From NCBI RefSeq assembly GCF_903946935.1, contig NZ_CAJAXH010000083.1, positions 1-59,825 of the forward strand: a stretch of DNA of 59,825 bases. Reading direction: 5' to 3'. The notes beneath the pieces are model-generated. The model was given only the letters and a program-made list of their open reading frames with translations, did not search any database and was not told where the DNA came from. The position numbers were made by a program, and so were the translations under genes. This stretch comes from an uncultured Thiodictyon sp. (GTDB taxonomy: Bacteria; Pseudomonadota; Gammaproteobacteria; Chromatiales; Chromatiaceae). The first letter of the stretch is position 1; each line of letters starts with the position of its first letter. Below are positions 36,675 to 44,817 of this stretch, one piece after another.

Positions 36675-37880
36675 ATGGAGACAGTGAAGACCGGCAGCGA
36701 CGTCTTCTTCATCCTGATCGGCGCGGTGATGGTGCTCGCCATGCACGCGGGCTTCGCCTTTCTGGAGTTGGGGACGGTTCGAGCCAAGAATCAGGTCAAT
36801 GCCCTGGCGAAGATCATGAGTGACTTCGCCATCTCGACCATCGCCTATTTCTTCGTCGGCTACTGGATCGCCTACGGGGTCAATTTCTTTTCAGACGCCG
36901 CGGCACTCCAGGCCCAACACGGCTTCGCTCTAGTCAAATTTTTCTTCCTCTTGACCTTTGCCGCCGCGATCCCGGCCATCGTCTCGGGCGGTATCGCCGA
37001 GCGGGCGCGCTTTCACCCGCAGTTGCTCGCCTCCTTCGTGATCGTCGGGCTGCTCTATCCCTTCTTTGAGGGCATGGTCTGGAACGGCAACTTCGGAATG
37101 CAGACCCTCATCGAGCAGGTCTTCGGCGCACCCTTCCACGACTTCGCCGGTTCCGTCGTGGTCCACGCGGTGGGCGGCTGGATTGGGCTGGCCGCCGTGC
37201 TCCTGCTCGGCCCCCGCCAAGGGCGTTATCGCACCGACGGCGGCATGACCGCGCACCCGCCCTCCTCCATTCCGTTCCTGTCGATCGGCGCCTGGACCCT
37301 GACCGTAGGCTGGTTCGGCTTCAATGTGATGTCCGCCCAGACCGTCGATGCGGTGAGCGGGCTGGTGGCCGTAAACTCGCTGATGGCCATGGTGGGCGGC
37401 ATCCTGGCAGCGCTGGTCGCCGGCAAGAACGACCCGGGCTTCCTGCACAACGGGCCGCTGGCCGGCCTGGTGGCGGTGTGCGCCGGCTCGGACCTGATGC
37501 ACCCCATCGGTGCCCTGATCACCGGGGCGGTGGCCGGCGGGCTCTTCGTCTATGCCTTCACCCTGACCCAGAACAAATGGCGCATCGACGACGTACTGGG
37601 CGTCTGGCCGCTGCACGGACTGTGCGGCCTGTGGGGCGGGATCGCCGCGGGGATTTTCGGGCTCAAGGCCCTGGGCGGGGTCGGCGGGATCACCTTCGGC
37701 GGCCAACTGGCGGGCAGCCTCGCCGGGGTCGCGATCGCCTTCGGCGGCGGTTACCTGATCTATGGCGGCATCAAGGCGGTCATGGGCCTGCGCCTGAGCC
37801 AGGAGGACGAGTACCTGGGCGCCGACCTGAGCATCCATAAGATTACCGCCCAACCGGACTATAACCGCGGGGAGGTTTGA
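36675..37880 (+). CDS. amt: Ammonium transporter (Amt/AmtB family)
   Basis: Membrane channel for ammonium/ammonia. The 401 residues have eleven expected helices; landmarks are AFLELGTVRAKNQVNAL, NGNFGMQTL, DFAGSVVVHAVGGWIGLAAV (pore histidine region) and PLHGLCGLWGGIAAG (second pore histidine). There is no N-terminal signal peptide like that of E. coli AmtB. GAGGT precedes the ATG by about eight bases. No glnK gene is adjacent, which is unusual because amtB is commonly paired with it. The preceding 208 bases have no gene. Confidence 0.93.
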   Translation: METVKTGSDVFFILIGAVMVLAMHAGFAFLELGTVRAKNQVNALAKIMSDFAISTIAYFFVGYWIAYGVNFFSDAAALQAQHGFALVKFFFLLTFAAAIPAIVSGGIAERARFHPQLLASFVIVGLLYPFFEGMVWNGNFGMQTLIEQVFGAPFHDFAGSVVVHAVGGWIGLAAVLLLGPRQGRYRTDGGMTAHPPSSIPFLSIGAWTLTVGWFGFNVMSAQTVDAVSGLVAVNSLMAMVGGILAALVAGKNDPGFLHNGPLAGLVAVCAGSDLMHPIGALITGAVAGGLFVYAFTLTQNKWRIDDVLGVWPLHGLCGLWGGIAAGIFGLKALGGVGGITFGGQLAGSLAGVAIAFGGGYLIYGGIKAVMGLRLSQEDEYLGADLSIHKITAQPDYNRGEV

Positions 37881-37981
37881 GGCACCCCATGCAGCGGCGC
37901 CGACAAGGGCTCCAGCCCCCGTCGGCGCTGTACTATTGACCAATAGCCAGCCCAGTCAGTCAACCTAAATCCGGAAATGGC

Positions 37982-38102
37982 TCACGCCAAGGCGCCAAGC
38001 TCGCCAAGAAAGACAAGGGTCTGCATTAAATATCCAGATCACCCGCCGGACCCAACGCCACCGCACCGAAACACACTGAAAAACCTTGGCGCCTTGGCGT
38101 GA
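37982..38102. mobile_element. 121-bp MITE-like element
   Basis: Perfect 18-base terminal inverted repeats: TCACGCCAAGGCGCCAAG at 37982-37999 and its complement CTTGGCGCCTTGGCGTGA at 38085-38102. No coding capacity. It fills most of the convergent gap between amt (+) and the acetyltransferase gene (-). A solo half-site is at 440-456. It behaves like a non-autonomous miniature element or a long REP-type repeat; no flanking target duplication is obvious. Confidence 0.6.
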
Positions 38103-38120
38103 CAACAGCATTTTCCAACG

Positions 38121-40799
38121 TCACAAGACCTTGGTGACCAACTTGACGGCCGGGTCTTCCAGATCGGCATCGATACGGAAGCCCAGGGACTTCATCAGGG
38201 CCAGCATGCGGGTGTTGGCGGTGAGGACCTCACCCTCCATGACGCGGAAGCCGCGCCGACGCGCGTTGGCCATCAGCGAGCGCATAAGCCGGGCGCCGAT
38301 CCCCAGATTGCGCCAGGTATCCGAGACCACGACCGCAAACTCGCACGCCTCGCCCCCCGGGCGGGAGTTATAGCGCGAGATCCCCACCGCCGACTCCTCT
38401 GCCCCGGTCCCGATCACCCCGATCAGGGCCATCTCACGGTCATAGTCGATGTGCGTGAAGCGCACCAACATCTCCGGGGTCAGCTCCTTGATGGCCTGCA
38501 TGAAGCGGAAATATTTGGTCTGCTCGGACAGCCCGCGGACAAATTCCTGGGTCATGTCGGCGTCCTCCGGGCGGATCGGGCGGATCACCAGATCCTTGCC
38601 GTCCGGCAGTTGGACCCGCTCGATGAGACTGACCGGATAGGGGTGGATGGCCATGTGGCCATAGGTGGTCTGCTGCGGCGGGCGGTAATTGACCCGGATT
38701 CGGGCATCCACCGCGAGCACCTCCTTGTCGTTGCCGATCAATGGATTGATCTCCATCGAGAGGATCTCTGGCAGCTCGCAGACCATCTCGGAGACACGTT
38801 GAAGGATCTGCGCCAGGGCCACCTTATTCATTGAGGGGATCTGCTGGCGCGCCTCCATCATCCGCGCCACCCGGGTGTGCTCGATCATAGTCTGGGTGAT
38901 GAAGGCATTGAGCGGCGGCAACCCCAGGGCGCGGTCCTCCTGGAGATCGACCTCGGTGCCGCCGGCCCCGAAGCTGATGACCGGGCCAAAGATCGAGTCA
39001 CGCTTGACCCCAACCGCCAACTCCCGGGCAGCGTGCTTGGCGACCATGCGCTCCACCGTCACCCCGTCGACCCGGATATCCGGGCGCAGGCGTTTGGCGC
39101 GCTCCACGATCTCGGTATAGGTCCGACGCACCGACTGGGCGTCGGCCACATTGAGCACCACCCCATCCACGTCCGACTTGTTCTCCAGGTCCGGGGAGTT
39201 GATCTTGACCACCACCGGAAAGCCCAGGGCCTCCGCCGCCATCAATGCCTCGTTGGGGCTGTTGGCCCGCACCGCGTGCATGGTGGGGATGCGGAAGGCG
39301 GCGAGGACCGCCTTGGCCTCGATGATGCCCAACAGCTTGCGCCCCTCGGACATCACCCCCTCGATGATCAGGCGCGCGCCCTCCACATCCGGCGGCTCCT
39401 GGTGCGACAGCGGACCCGGGGATTGCATCAGCAACCGCTGATTGCGCAGGTGCCTGGCAAGAAAGGAGAAGGCCTTGATGGCCGTCTCCGGGCTCTCATA
39501 GTGCGGGACATGATACTCGGCGAACAGGGCCTGGGCCTCGGCCACCCGGTTGCCGCCCATCCAGGAGACGAGCACCGGCTTTTTGTTCTTCTTCATCGCC
39601 TCGATGACCTGCTCCGCGGTCGCCGTCGGCTCACCGAAGCCCAGGGGCGCAAAGATCACCAGCACCCCGTCCACCTCCGGGTCGGCGAGACAGGCATCCA
39701 GGGCGACCCGATAACGCTCAGGGGAGGCATCGCCGATGATGTCCACCGGGTTGCCGTTGGACCAGTAACTCGGCAGGGCCTGTTCCAGGGTCTGGCGGGT
39801 GGTCTCCGAGAGCGGCGCCAGGGTCAGCCCCAGGTCCTGGGCGCGATCCGCCGCCAGCACCCCGGGCCCACCCCCATTGGTAATGATGACGATGCGCTCA
39901 CCGGCCAGGCGCCGCCCGGTCCCGAACACCTGAGCGGCGTCGAACAACTCCTCCAGGTGCTCCACCTGTACCACCCCGGCACGCTCGGTCACCGCCCGAA
40001 AGACGTCCTCCGAGCCGACAAAGGCGCCGGTGTGTGAGCGGATGGCCCGGGTGCCGGCCGCGTGCCGACCGGCCTTCACGACCACCACCGGCTTGAGCCG
40101 CGCCACCGCCCGCAGACCGCTCATAAAGCGGCGGGCGTTACGGATGCCTTCTACATAGAGCAGGATGCACTGGGTGTGGCTGTCGAGGGCCAGAAAGTCG
40201 AGGATGTCGCCAAAGTCCACGTCCGCCGCCGCCCCCATGGAGACCACCGCGGAGAGCCCGAGCTGGCGCCGGTCCGACCAGTCGATCATGGCGCTACAGA
40301 TCGCCCCCGACTGGGCCACCAGGGCGACATTGCCGCGTCGCGGCATGTCGTGACCGGCGCTGGCATTGAGCCCATGCTGAGGGCGGATCACCCCGTGACA
40401 GTTGGGCCCGAGCAGGCGGATGCGGTTGCGCCGCGCCGCCTCGACCAATCGGTCCTGCATGGCCGCACCCAGGTCGCCCCGCTCACCGAACCCGGCCGAG
40501 TAGACTACCGCCACCTGCACCCCGTAGCCCCCGCACTGATCCAGTATCGCCCCGACCTGATTGGCTGGGGCGGCGATCAGCGCCAGGTCCACGTGTTTGT
40601 CGAGCGTGCTCAAATCCTTGTAGCATGGCAGCCCAGCCACTTCCGTGTACTTGGGATTGACGGCATAGGTGTGCCCCTTGAAGGTCCCGGCCAGGATGTT
40701 GCGATAGACCTGACCACCGACAGAATCCGCGTTGTCGCTGGCCCCGAAGACGGCCACGGCACCGGGGGTGAACAACTGATCGACATCGGACAAATGCAT
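38121..40799 (-). CDS. pat: Pat-type protein lysine acetyltransferase
   Basis: Large two-part enzyme: an NDP-forming acyl-CoA synthetase-like region plus a C-terminal GNAT domain. In enteric bacteria the homologue acetylates and inactivates acetyl-CoA synthetase. From ATG 40799 it has 892 residues: CoA-binding fold (about 8-140, AVAVFGASDNADSVGG), ligase-like region with SHTGAFVGSEDVFRAV, ATP-grasp (about 490-700) and GNAT (about 740-892, CEFAVVVSDTWRNLGIGARL). The start is chosen at the MHLSDVDQLF homology point; the frame runs 30 codons further. It is divergent from a deacetylase-like gene. The synthetase half is probably a sensor rather than an enzyme, as in known Pat proteins. Confidence 0.9.
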   Translation of the reverse strand: MHLSDVDQLFTPGAVAVFGASDNADSVGGQVYRNILAGTFKGHTYAVNPKYTEVAGLPCYKDLSTLDKHVDLALIAAPANQVGAILDQCGGYGVQVAVVYSAGFGERGDLGAAMQDRLVEAARRNRIRLLGPNCHGVIRPQHGLNASAGHDMPRRGNVALVAQSGAICSAMIDWSDRRQLGLSAVVSMGAAADVDFGDILDFLALDSHTQCILLYVEGIRNARRFMSGLRAVARLKPVVVVKAGRHAAGTRAIRSHTGAFVGSEDVFRAVTERAGVVQVEHLEELFDAAQVFGTGRRLAGERIVIITNGGGPGVLAADRAQDLGLTLAPLSETTRQTLEQALPSYWSNGNPVDIIGDASPERYRVALDACLADPEVDGVLVIFAPLGFGEPTATAEQVIEAMKKNKKPVLVSWMGGNRVAEAQALFAEYHVPHYESPETAIKAFSFLARHLRNQRLLMQSPGPLSHQEPPDVEGARLIIEGVMSEGRKLLGIIEAKAVLAAFRIPTMHAVRANSPNEALMAAEALGFPVVVKINSPDLENKSDVDGVVLNVADAQSVRRTYTEIVERAKRLRPDIRVDGVTVERMVAKHAARELAVGVKRDSIFGPVISFGAGGTEVDLQEDRALGLPPLNAFITQTMIEHTRVARMMEARQQIPSMNKVALAQILQRVSEMVCELPEILSMEINPLIGNDKEVLAVDARIRVNYRPPQQTTYGHMAIHPYPVSLIERVQLPDGKDLVIRPIRPEDADMTQEFVRGLSEQTKYFRFMQAIKELTPEMLVRFTHIDYDREMALIGVIGTGAEESAVGISRYNSRPGGEACEFAVVVSDTWRNLGIGARLMRSLMANARRRGFRVMEGEVLTANTRMLALMKSLGFRIDADLEDPAVKLVTKVL

Positions 40800-40947
40800 G
40801 AGGGGGCTGCCCTCCCGGGCACGATTCGGTTTAAGCTGCGGCCTGCTCGCGCGGCGGCGCCGCGCGGCATCGGGGACAATCATCAACAAGTAGCGCGCGG
40901 GACGCCGAGGCTAGCGTGAGCCGGACCCCGCGCCTTGAGGACCGACC

Positions 40948-41877
40948 ATGAACCTCGCCTTCATCTCCCACGAGTGTTGCCGGGAGCACCAAATGGGTGC
41001 CTTCCATCCGGAAGGCCCTGAGCGTCTCCATGCGATCTCCGACCGCATGATCGCCTCCGGCATGGAAATGCTGGTCACCCATTATGACGCCCCGGAGGCC
41101 ACCCTGGAGCAACTGGCGCGGGTTCACGACCGGGACCACATCGAGCGTATCTTCGCGGCCGCACCATCCGGCGACGCACTGGCCTGGCTGGACGGCGACA
41201 CCGCCATGAACAAGGGCACCCTGCCCGCCGCGCTGCGTTCCGCCGGGGCGGCCATCCTGGGGGTCGATCTGGTCATGGGCGAAAAACATCATGCCGCCTT
41301 TTGCTGCGTGCGCCCGCCGGGTCACCACTCGGGGCGCGCCAGCGCAGCGGGCTTCTGCTTCTTCAACAACGTGGCGGTCGGCGCCGCCCATGCACTGGAG
41401 CATCACGGGCTCAAGCGGGTCGCCATCGTCGACTTCGACGTTCACCACGGCAACGGCACCGAGGACATCTTCACCGGCGAGCCCCGGGTGCTCTTCTGCT
41501 CGAGCTTCCAGCATCCGTTCTATCCGGGCAGCGGCGCCGACACCAACGAGCCCAACATCATCAACCTGCCCCTGCCGCGACTCACCGGCGGGGCCGAGTT
41601 CCGCGCCGCGGTGGAGCGTGCCTGGCTGCCGCGCCTGGATGCCTTCGCCCCGGAGATGATCTTCATCTCCGCCGGGTTCGACGGACACGCCGAGGACGAC
41701 ATGGCGCACTTCAACCTGCGCGAACCGGACTATGCCTGGATCACCCGGGAGCTGCACAACCTGGCAACCAAGCATGCACACGAGCGGATCGTCTCCTGCC
41801 TGGAGGGCGGCTATACCCTGTCGGCCCTGGGCCGGTGTGTCAGCACCCATGTCGACGAGCTGATCGGACACGCGTGA
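40948..41877 (+). CDS. Histone deacetylase-like (AcuC-type) amidohydrolase
   Basis: Zinc-dependent deacetylase of the arginase/deacetylase fold. The 309 residues keep the catalytic set: RPPGHH with the His126-His127 pair, zinc ligands in DFDVHHGNGT (Asp164, His166) and Asp245 in SAGFDGH, and the glycine-rich LEGGY with Tyr289. All expected active residues are present. GAGGACC precedes the ATG. The substrate may be an acetylated protein, a polyamine or a small metabolite; divergent placement beside pat favours protein lysine deacetylation. Spacing between the two starts is 148 bases. Confidence 0.9.
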   Translation: MNLAFISHECCREHQMGAFHPEGPERLHAISDRMIASGMEMLVTHYDAPEATLEQLARVHDRDHIERIFAAAPSGDALAWLDGDTAMNKGTLPAALRSAGAAILGVDLVMGEKHHAAFCCVRPPGHHSGRASAAGFCFFNNVAVGAAHALEHHGLKRVAIVDFDVHHGNGTEDIFTGEPRVLFCSSFQHPFYPGSGADTNEPNIINLPLPRLTGGAEFRAAVERAWLPRLDAFAPEMIFISAGFDGHAEDDMAHFNLREPDYAWITRELHNLATKHAHERIVSCLEGGYTLSALGRCVSTHVDELIGHA

Positions 41878-41974
41878 GCGCTGGGAGGCGCCGGGCGTTG
41901 CTGCACTGCAACATCAGGATAGGCGGGAACGGTCGCGGATGCAATGCCGCTGCGACCGAGCCCGACCGGATATC

Positions 41975-42168
41975 GTGAAAGTCGACGCCCCGGTGGGAGC
42001 GGCCTGTGGCCGCGACAAAGCCTGGCGGGCCTTGATCGTCATTCCGGCCGGGACCCCGGAATTTAGATCTGGAATGGCAACCTCTCGGCCGCCACGGGCT
42101 CGCAGAATATATCGGACTGGCCGGAACGACGATCAAGAGTGGAGCGCGCTCCCGGCGCGACTTTCGCG
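41975..42168. repeat. Composite repeat block downstream of the deacetylase
   Basis: Three repeat families are packed here. GTGAAAGTCG with a GGGAGCGGCC...GGCCGCGAC palindrome begins near 41976. A 107-bp inverted pair has arms CTTGATCGTCATTCCGGCC (42031-42049) and GGCCGGAACGACGATCAAG (42119-42137, one mismatch). Then a GGAGCGCGCTCC unit at 42140-42168 matches 12122-12150 in reverse. It fills the convergent gap between the deacetylase (+) and K+ channel (-) genes and contains no gene. Confidence 0.6.
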
Positions 42169-42178
42169 CTAAATACGC

Positions 42179-43033
42179 TTAAGGCAACTCGTCGTCCCGA
42201 TTGGTTTTGGTAACCTCCGTTCGCTCCTCGTCGTAAGGTCGCCCACAGGTCGGGCAGATATCGCCGTCATCGCATTTTGCGCTTTTGTACCGGGAAAATT
42301 CATCGACAAAGCCGGCACTGATGATTCCGGCCGGTAATGCGACCATGCCAACTCCAAGAATCGAGATGAGGCCGGCGATGATCTTGCCGAGTGTGGTGAC
42401 CGGGTAGATGTCGCCATAGCCGACCGTGGTTAGGGTGACGACCGACCACCACAGGGTAGCGGGGATACTGTAAAAAACTTCCGGCTGACTCTCGCGTTCG
42501 ACTAAAAACATAAGAGAGGAGGAGATTGCAAGCAGGACGAATAGGATGAGGCCGCTGATCAACAGCTCTTCTAGCTTACCGGAGATCGCACGCTGGATAA
42601 TGTAAAATGCGTGAGAATAGCGGGCGAGCTTGAGTATCCGCAGTATGCGAAAGATCCGAAAGGCACGCATCGTCCGCAGATCGACGCCAAGGAATGGCAG
42701 ATAAAACGGCAGGATCGCCAGGAGATCGACCAGGATCAGCGGCCGAAAGAAAAACCGGATGCGTCCGGATACGGGTGCAGCATAGCGCGCAGTCGCGGTG
42801 CATGACCACATCCGGCCCAGATATTCGACGGTAAAGACTGCCACCGACAATGCCTCGAAACCGTCCAGGTAAGGTCCCGCGCTGCGATAGACCGATGGGA
42901 CGCTGCCCAGGGCGACCCCAATCACGTTAAAGACGATCAGAAAGATCAGTACGAGGTCGACCACTCGACTCATCCGGTCCCCGTCCCCGGCTGGCTCGAG
43001 CAACTCCCAGACCCTGCGCTTATCGATCATCAA
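42179..43033 (-). CDS. Voltage-gated potassium channel
   Basis: Six-helix Kv-type channel of 284 residues. S1 to S3 lie at about 23-110; S4 (about 119-140) has a basic residue every third position: Arg120, 123, 126, 129, 132, Lys135 and Arg138. The pore helix and selectivity filter TTVGYGD (202-208) and S6 (about 215-240) follow. The cytosolic tail has Cys254, Cys260 and Cys263 (CPTCGRPY), a zinc-knuckle-like cluster. AGGATAG precedes the start. The strong S4 indicates real voltage sensing. It is alone between a repeat block and the Crp gene. Confidence 0.93.
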   Translation of the reverse strand: MMIDKRRVWELLEPAGDGDRMSRVVDLVLIFLIVFNVIGVALGSVPSVYRSAGPYLDGFEALSVAVFTVEYLGRMWSCTATARYAAPVSGRIRFFFRPLILVDLLAILPFYLPFLGVDLRTMRAFRIFRILRILKLARYSHAFYIIQRAISGKLEELLISGLILFVLLAISSSLMFLVERESQPEVFYSIPATLWWSVVTLTTVGYGDIYPVTTLGKIIAGLISILGVGMVALPAGIISAGFVDEFSRYKSAKCDDGDICPTCGRPYDEERTEVTKTNRDDELP

Positions 43034-43218
43034 GGGCTATCCTCGGCATCTAGGTCATACCCCGCTGACGGGACTTGGGCACTGATTCACTTGATTGCAC
43101 ATCGCAACGGGCGCCTTCGCCTAGGCGAACCGCGAATCTGCGACCATAACTATGCCCCAGGGACCGGCAAGATTCCAGACTTTTTGGAGACGCTCGTCTT
43201 CATCCTTGAAAAGGGGCA

Positions 43219-43962
43219 TCACAGCGCGGCCAGCCCCTCCTGGCGGTACTGCACATCGCCCAGCAGACGGCCCAACTCCCGCTTCACCACGCCATAGCAC
43301 TCACAGGCCCGCGGCTCCAGCCCTTGGCGGTCGATCACCGTGATGTGACCGCGGCGAAAGCGGATCAGGCCGAATTGCTGCAACTTGCCGGCGGCCTCGG
43401 TGATGCTTTCGCGGCGCACACCCAGCATGCTGGCCACGAGCTCCTGCGTCATCACCAGTTCACGCTCCGGCGCGCGGTCCAGCGTCAGCAACAGCCAGCG
43501 GCTCAATTGCTGCTCGATCGAATGGTGACGGTTGCAGGCTGCGGTCTGCGCCATCTGCGTAATCAGCGCCTGGGTATAGCGCAGCAACAGGCGCCGCAGC
43601 AGACCGGCTCCGTCGAAGGCCAGCTGCAGCCGGCGGCGCTCCAGGCGGTAGGCATGACCGGCCGTCTGCACGAGCGCCGAGCTCGGCATGGAGTCCCCAC
43701 CCAGCAGGAGGCAAATGCCGACCATGCCCTCGTTGCCCACGCCGGCGGTCTCCACCGCCGCACCGCTGGCGGTGACATAGTGCAACGAGGCCACGGCACT
43801 GGTGGGAAAATAGACATACCGCAGACGCCGGCCGGGCTCATAAAGCATCTCGCCCAACGCCAGCGGGCAGGGTTCCAGGTCCGGCAGGAGTGCCGCGAAC
43901 TCGCCGTCGGGCAGCGACGCGAGCAGGTGGTTCTGGTTCGGATTGTGGCGGGTTGATGGCAT
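43219..43962 (-). CDS. Crp/Fnr family transcriptional regulator
   Basis: DNA-binding regulator of 247 residues with a cyclic-nucleotide-binding-like N-terminal domain (about 18-135) and a winged-helix C-terminus (about 150-220, MTQELVASMLGVRRESITEA). The ligand pocket lacks the Arg-Ser pair typical of cAMP-binding CRP, and there is no N-terminal cysteine cluster as in Fnr, so the signal is unknown. It starts six bases after the receiver-PAS gene and is the last gene of a three-gene sensory operon. The recognition helix contains RRESITEA, a common form in this family. Confidence 0.9.
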   Translation of the reverse strand: MPSTRHNPNQNHLLASLPDGEFAALLPDLEPCPLALGEMLYEPGRRLRYVYFPTSAVASLHYVTASGAAVETAGVGNEGMVGICLLLGGDSMPSSALVQTAGHAYRLERRRLQLAFDGAGLLRRLLLRYTQALITQMAQTAACNRHHSIEQQLSRWLLLTLDRAPERELVMTQELVASMLGVRRESITEAAGKLQQFGLIRFRRGHITVIDRQGLEPRACECYGVVKRELGRLLGDVQYRQEGLAAL

Positions 43963-43968
43963 GGCGCT

Positions 43969-44817
43969 TCAACCACGGGGCAACACAGGCGGCGGTATCC
44001 GCGGCGTGGTTTCCACGCCGATGCCGCGATAGCCGACAAAACGTCCCGCCGTGGTGAACACCGGCTCGCCGCTGACCCGGTAGTGCTGCTGCGAACCGTC
44101 GGTATTGACGCGACTGAACGGGAAGTCAAGGAATGGCTGACGCTCGGCGATGGTGGTGCGCAACGTGGTGCGCTCGGCCTCGTTCCAGCCCCTCGCGGGG
44201 GCATCGTCGACGGCGCCTGCCGCCCCCTCGTCACCGATACCCAGCATCTCCATCACCGGGCCTGAAATCCGCGTGAAATGGCCGGTCTCATCCTGTTCCC
44301 AGTACCAGTCTGACGCCAGCTCGGTCAGGCGGCGGTAACGGGCCTCGCTCTCGCGCAGCTCCAAGGTGCGGCGCTGCACCGTCTGCTCCAGCACCAGGTT
44401 GTGCGCCTCAAGTGCGCGGTACAGCAGCCTCACCTCCAGCATGTTGTGGATGCGCGTCTTGATCTCCAGCAGGTCGAATGGCTTGCTGATGAAATCCTTG
44501 GCGCCGGCCTGCAGGGCGCGCAGCTTGTGTCCCGGCTGGGCGGTGAGCACGATCACCGGCAGATAACGGTCGGTGTCCTGCGCCTGTAACTGCGCCATCA
44601 CCTGGAAGCCGTCCATGACCGGCATCAGCAGGTCGAGCAGGATCAGGTCGTAGTCGTTGCTTTGATGCAGCGCGCAGACGCTCAACGGGTCCATGGTCGC
44701 GGTTACGCTGGTATAACCCGCGTCGCCGAGCAGGGTCAGCAGCAGTTGCACATTGGCATGTTGATCGTCGACGATCAGGATGCGGGCGGTGAGTATGTCC
44801 TGTTCCAACAATTTCAT
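43969..44817 (-). CDS. Response regulator with PAS output domain
   Basis: A 282-residue receiver-PAS protein. The receiver (about 10-128) has the acidic pair Asp17-Asp18, phospho-acceptor Asp62 (LLDLLMPVMDG) and Lys112 (FISKPFD). A coiled linker (about 128-158) leads to a PAS domain (about 160-270, YRRLTELASDWYWEQDETGH). There is no DNA-binding, kinase or GGDEF output, so it should signal by protein contact. The start overlaps the hybrid kinase stop, so it is translationally coupled to it. Confidence 0.88.
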   Translation of the reverse strand: MKLLEQDILTARILIVDDQHANVQLLLTLLGDAGYTSVTATMDPLSVCALHQSNDYDLILLDLLMPVMDGFQVMAQLQAQDTDRYLPVIVLTAQPGHKLRALQAGAKDFISKPFDLLEIKTRIHNMLEVRLLYRALEAHNLVLEQTVQRRTLELRESEARYRRLTELASDWYWEQDETGHFTRISGPVMEMLGIGDEGAAGAVDDAPARGWNEAERTTLRTTIAERQPFLDFPFSRVNTDGSQQHYRVSGEPVFTTAGRFVGYRGIGVETTPRIPPPVLPRG

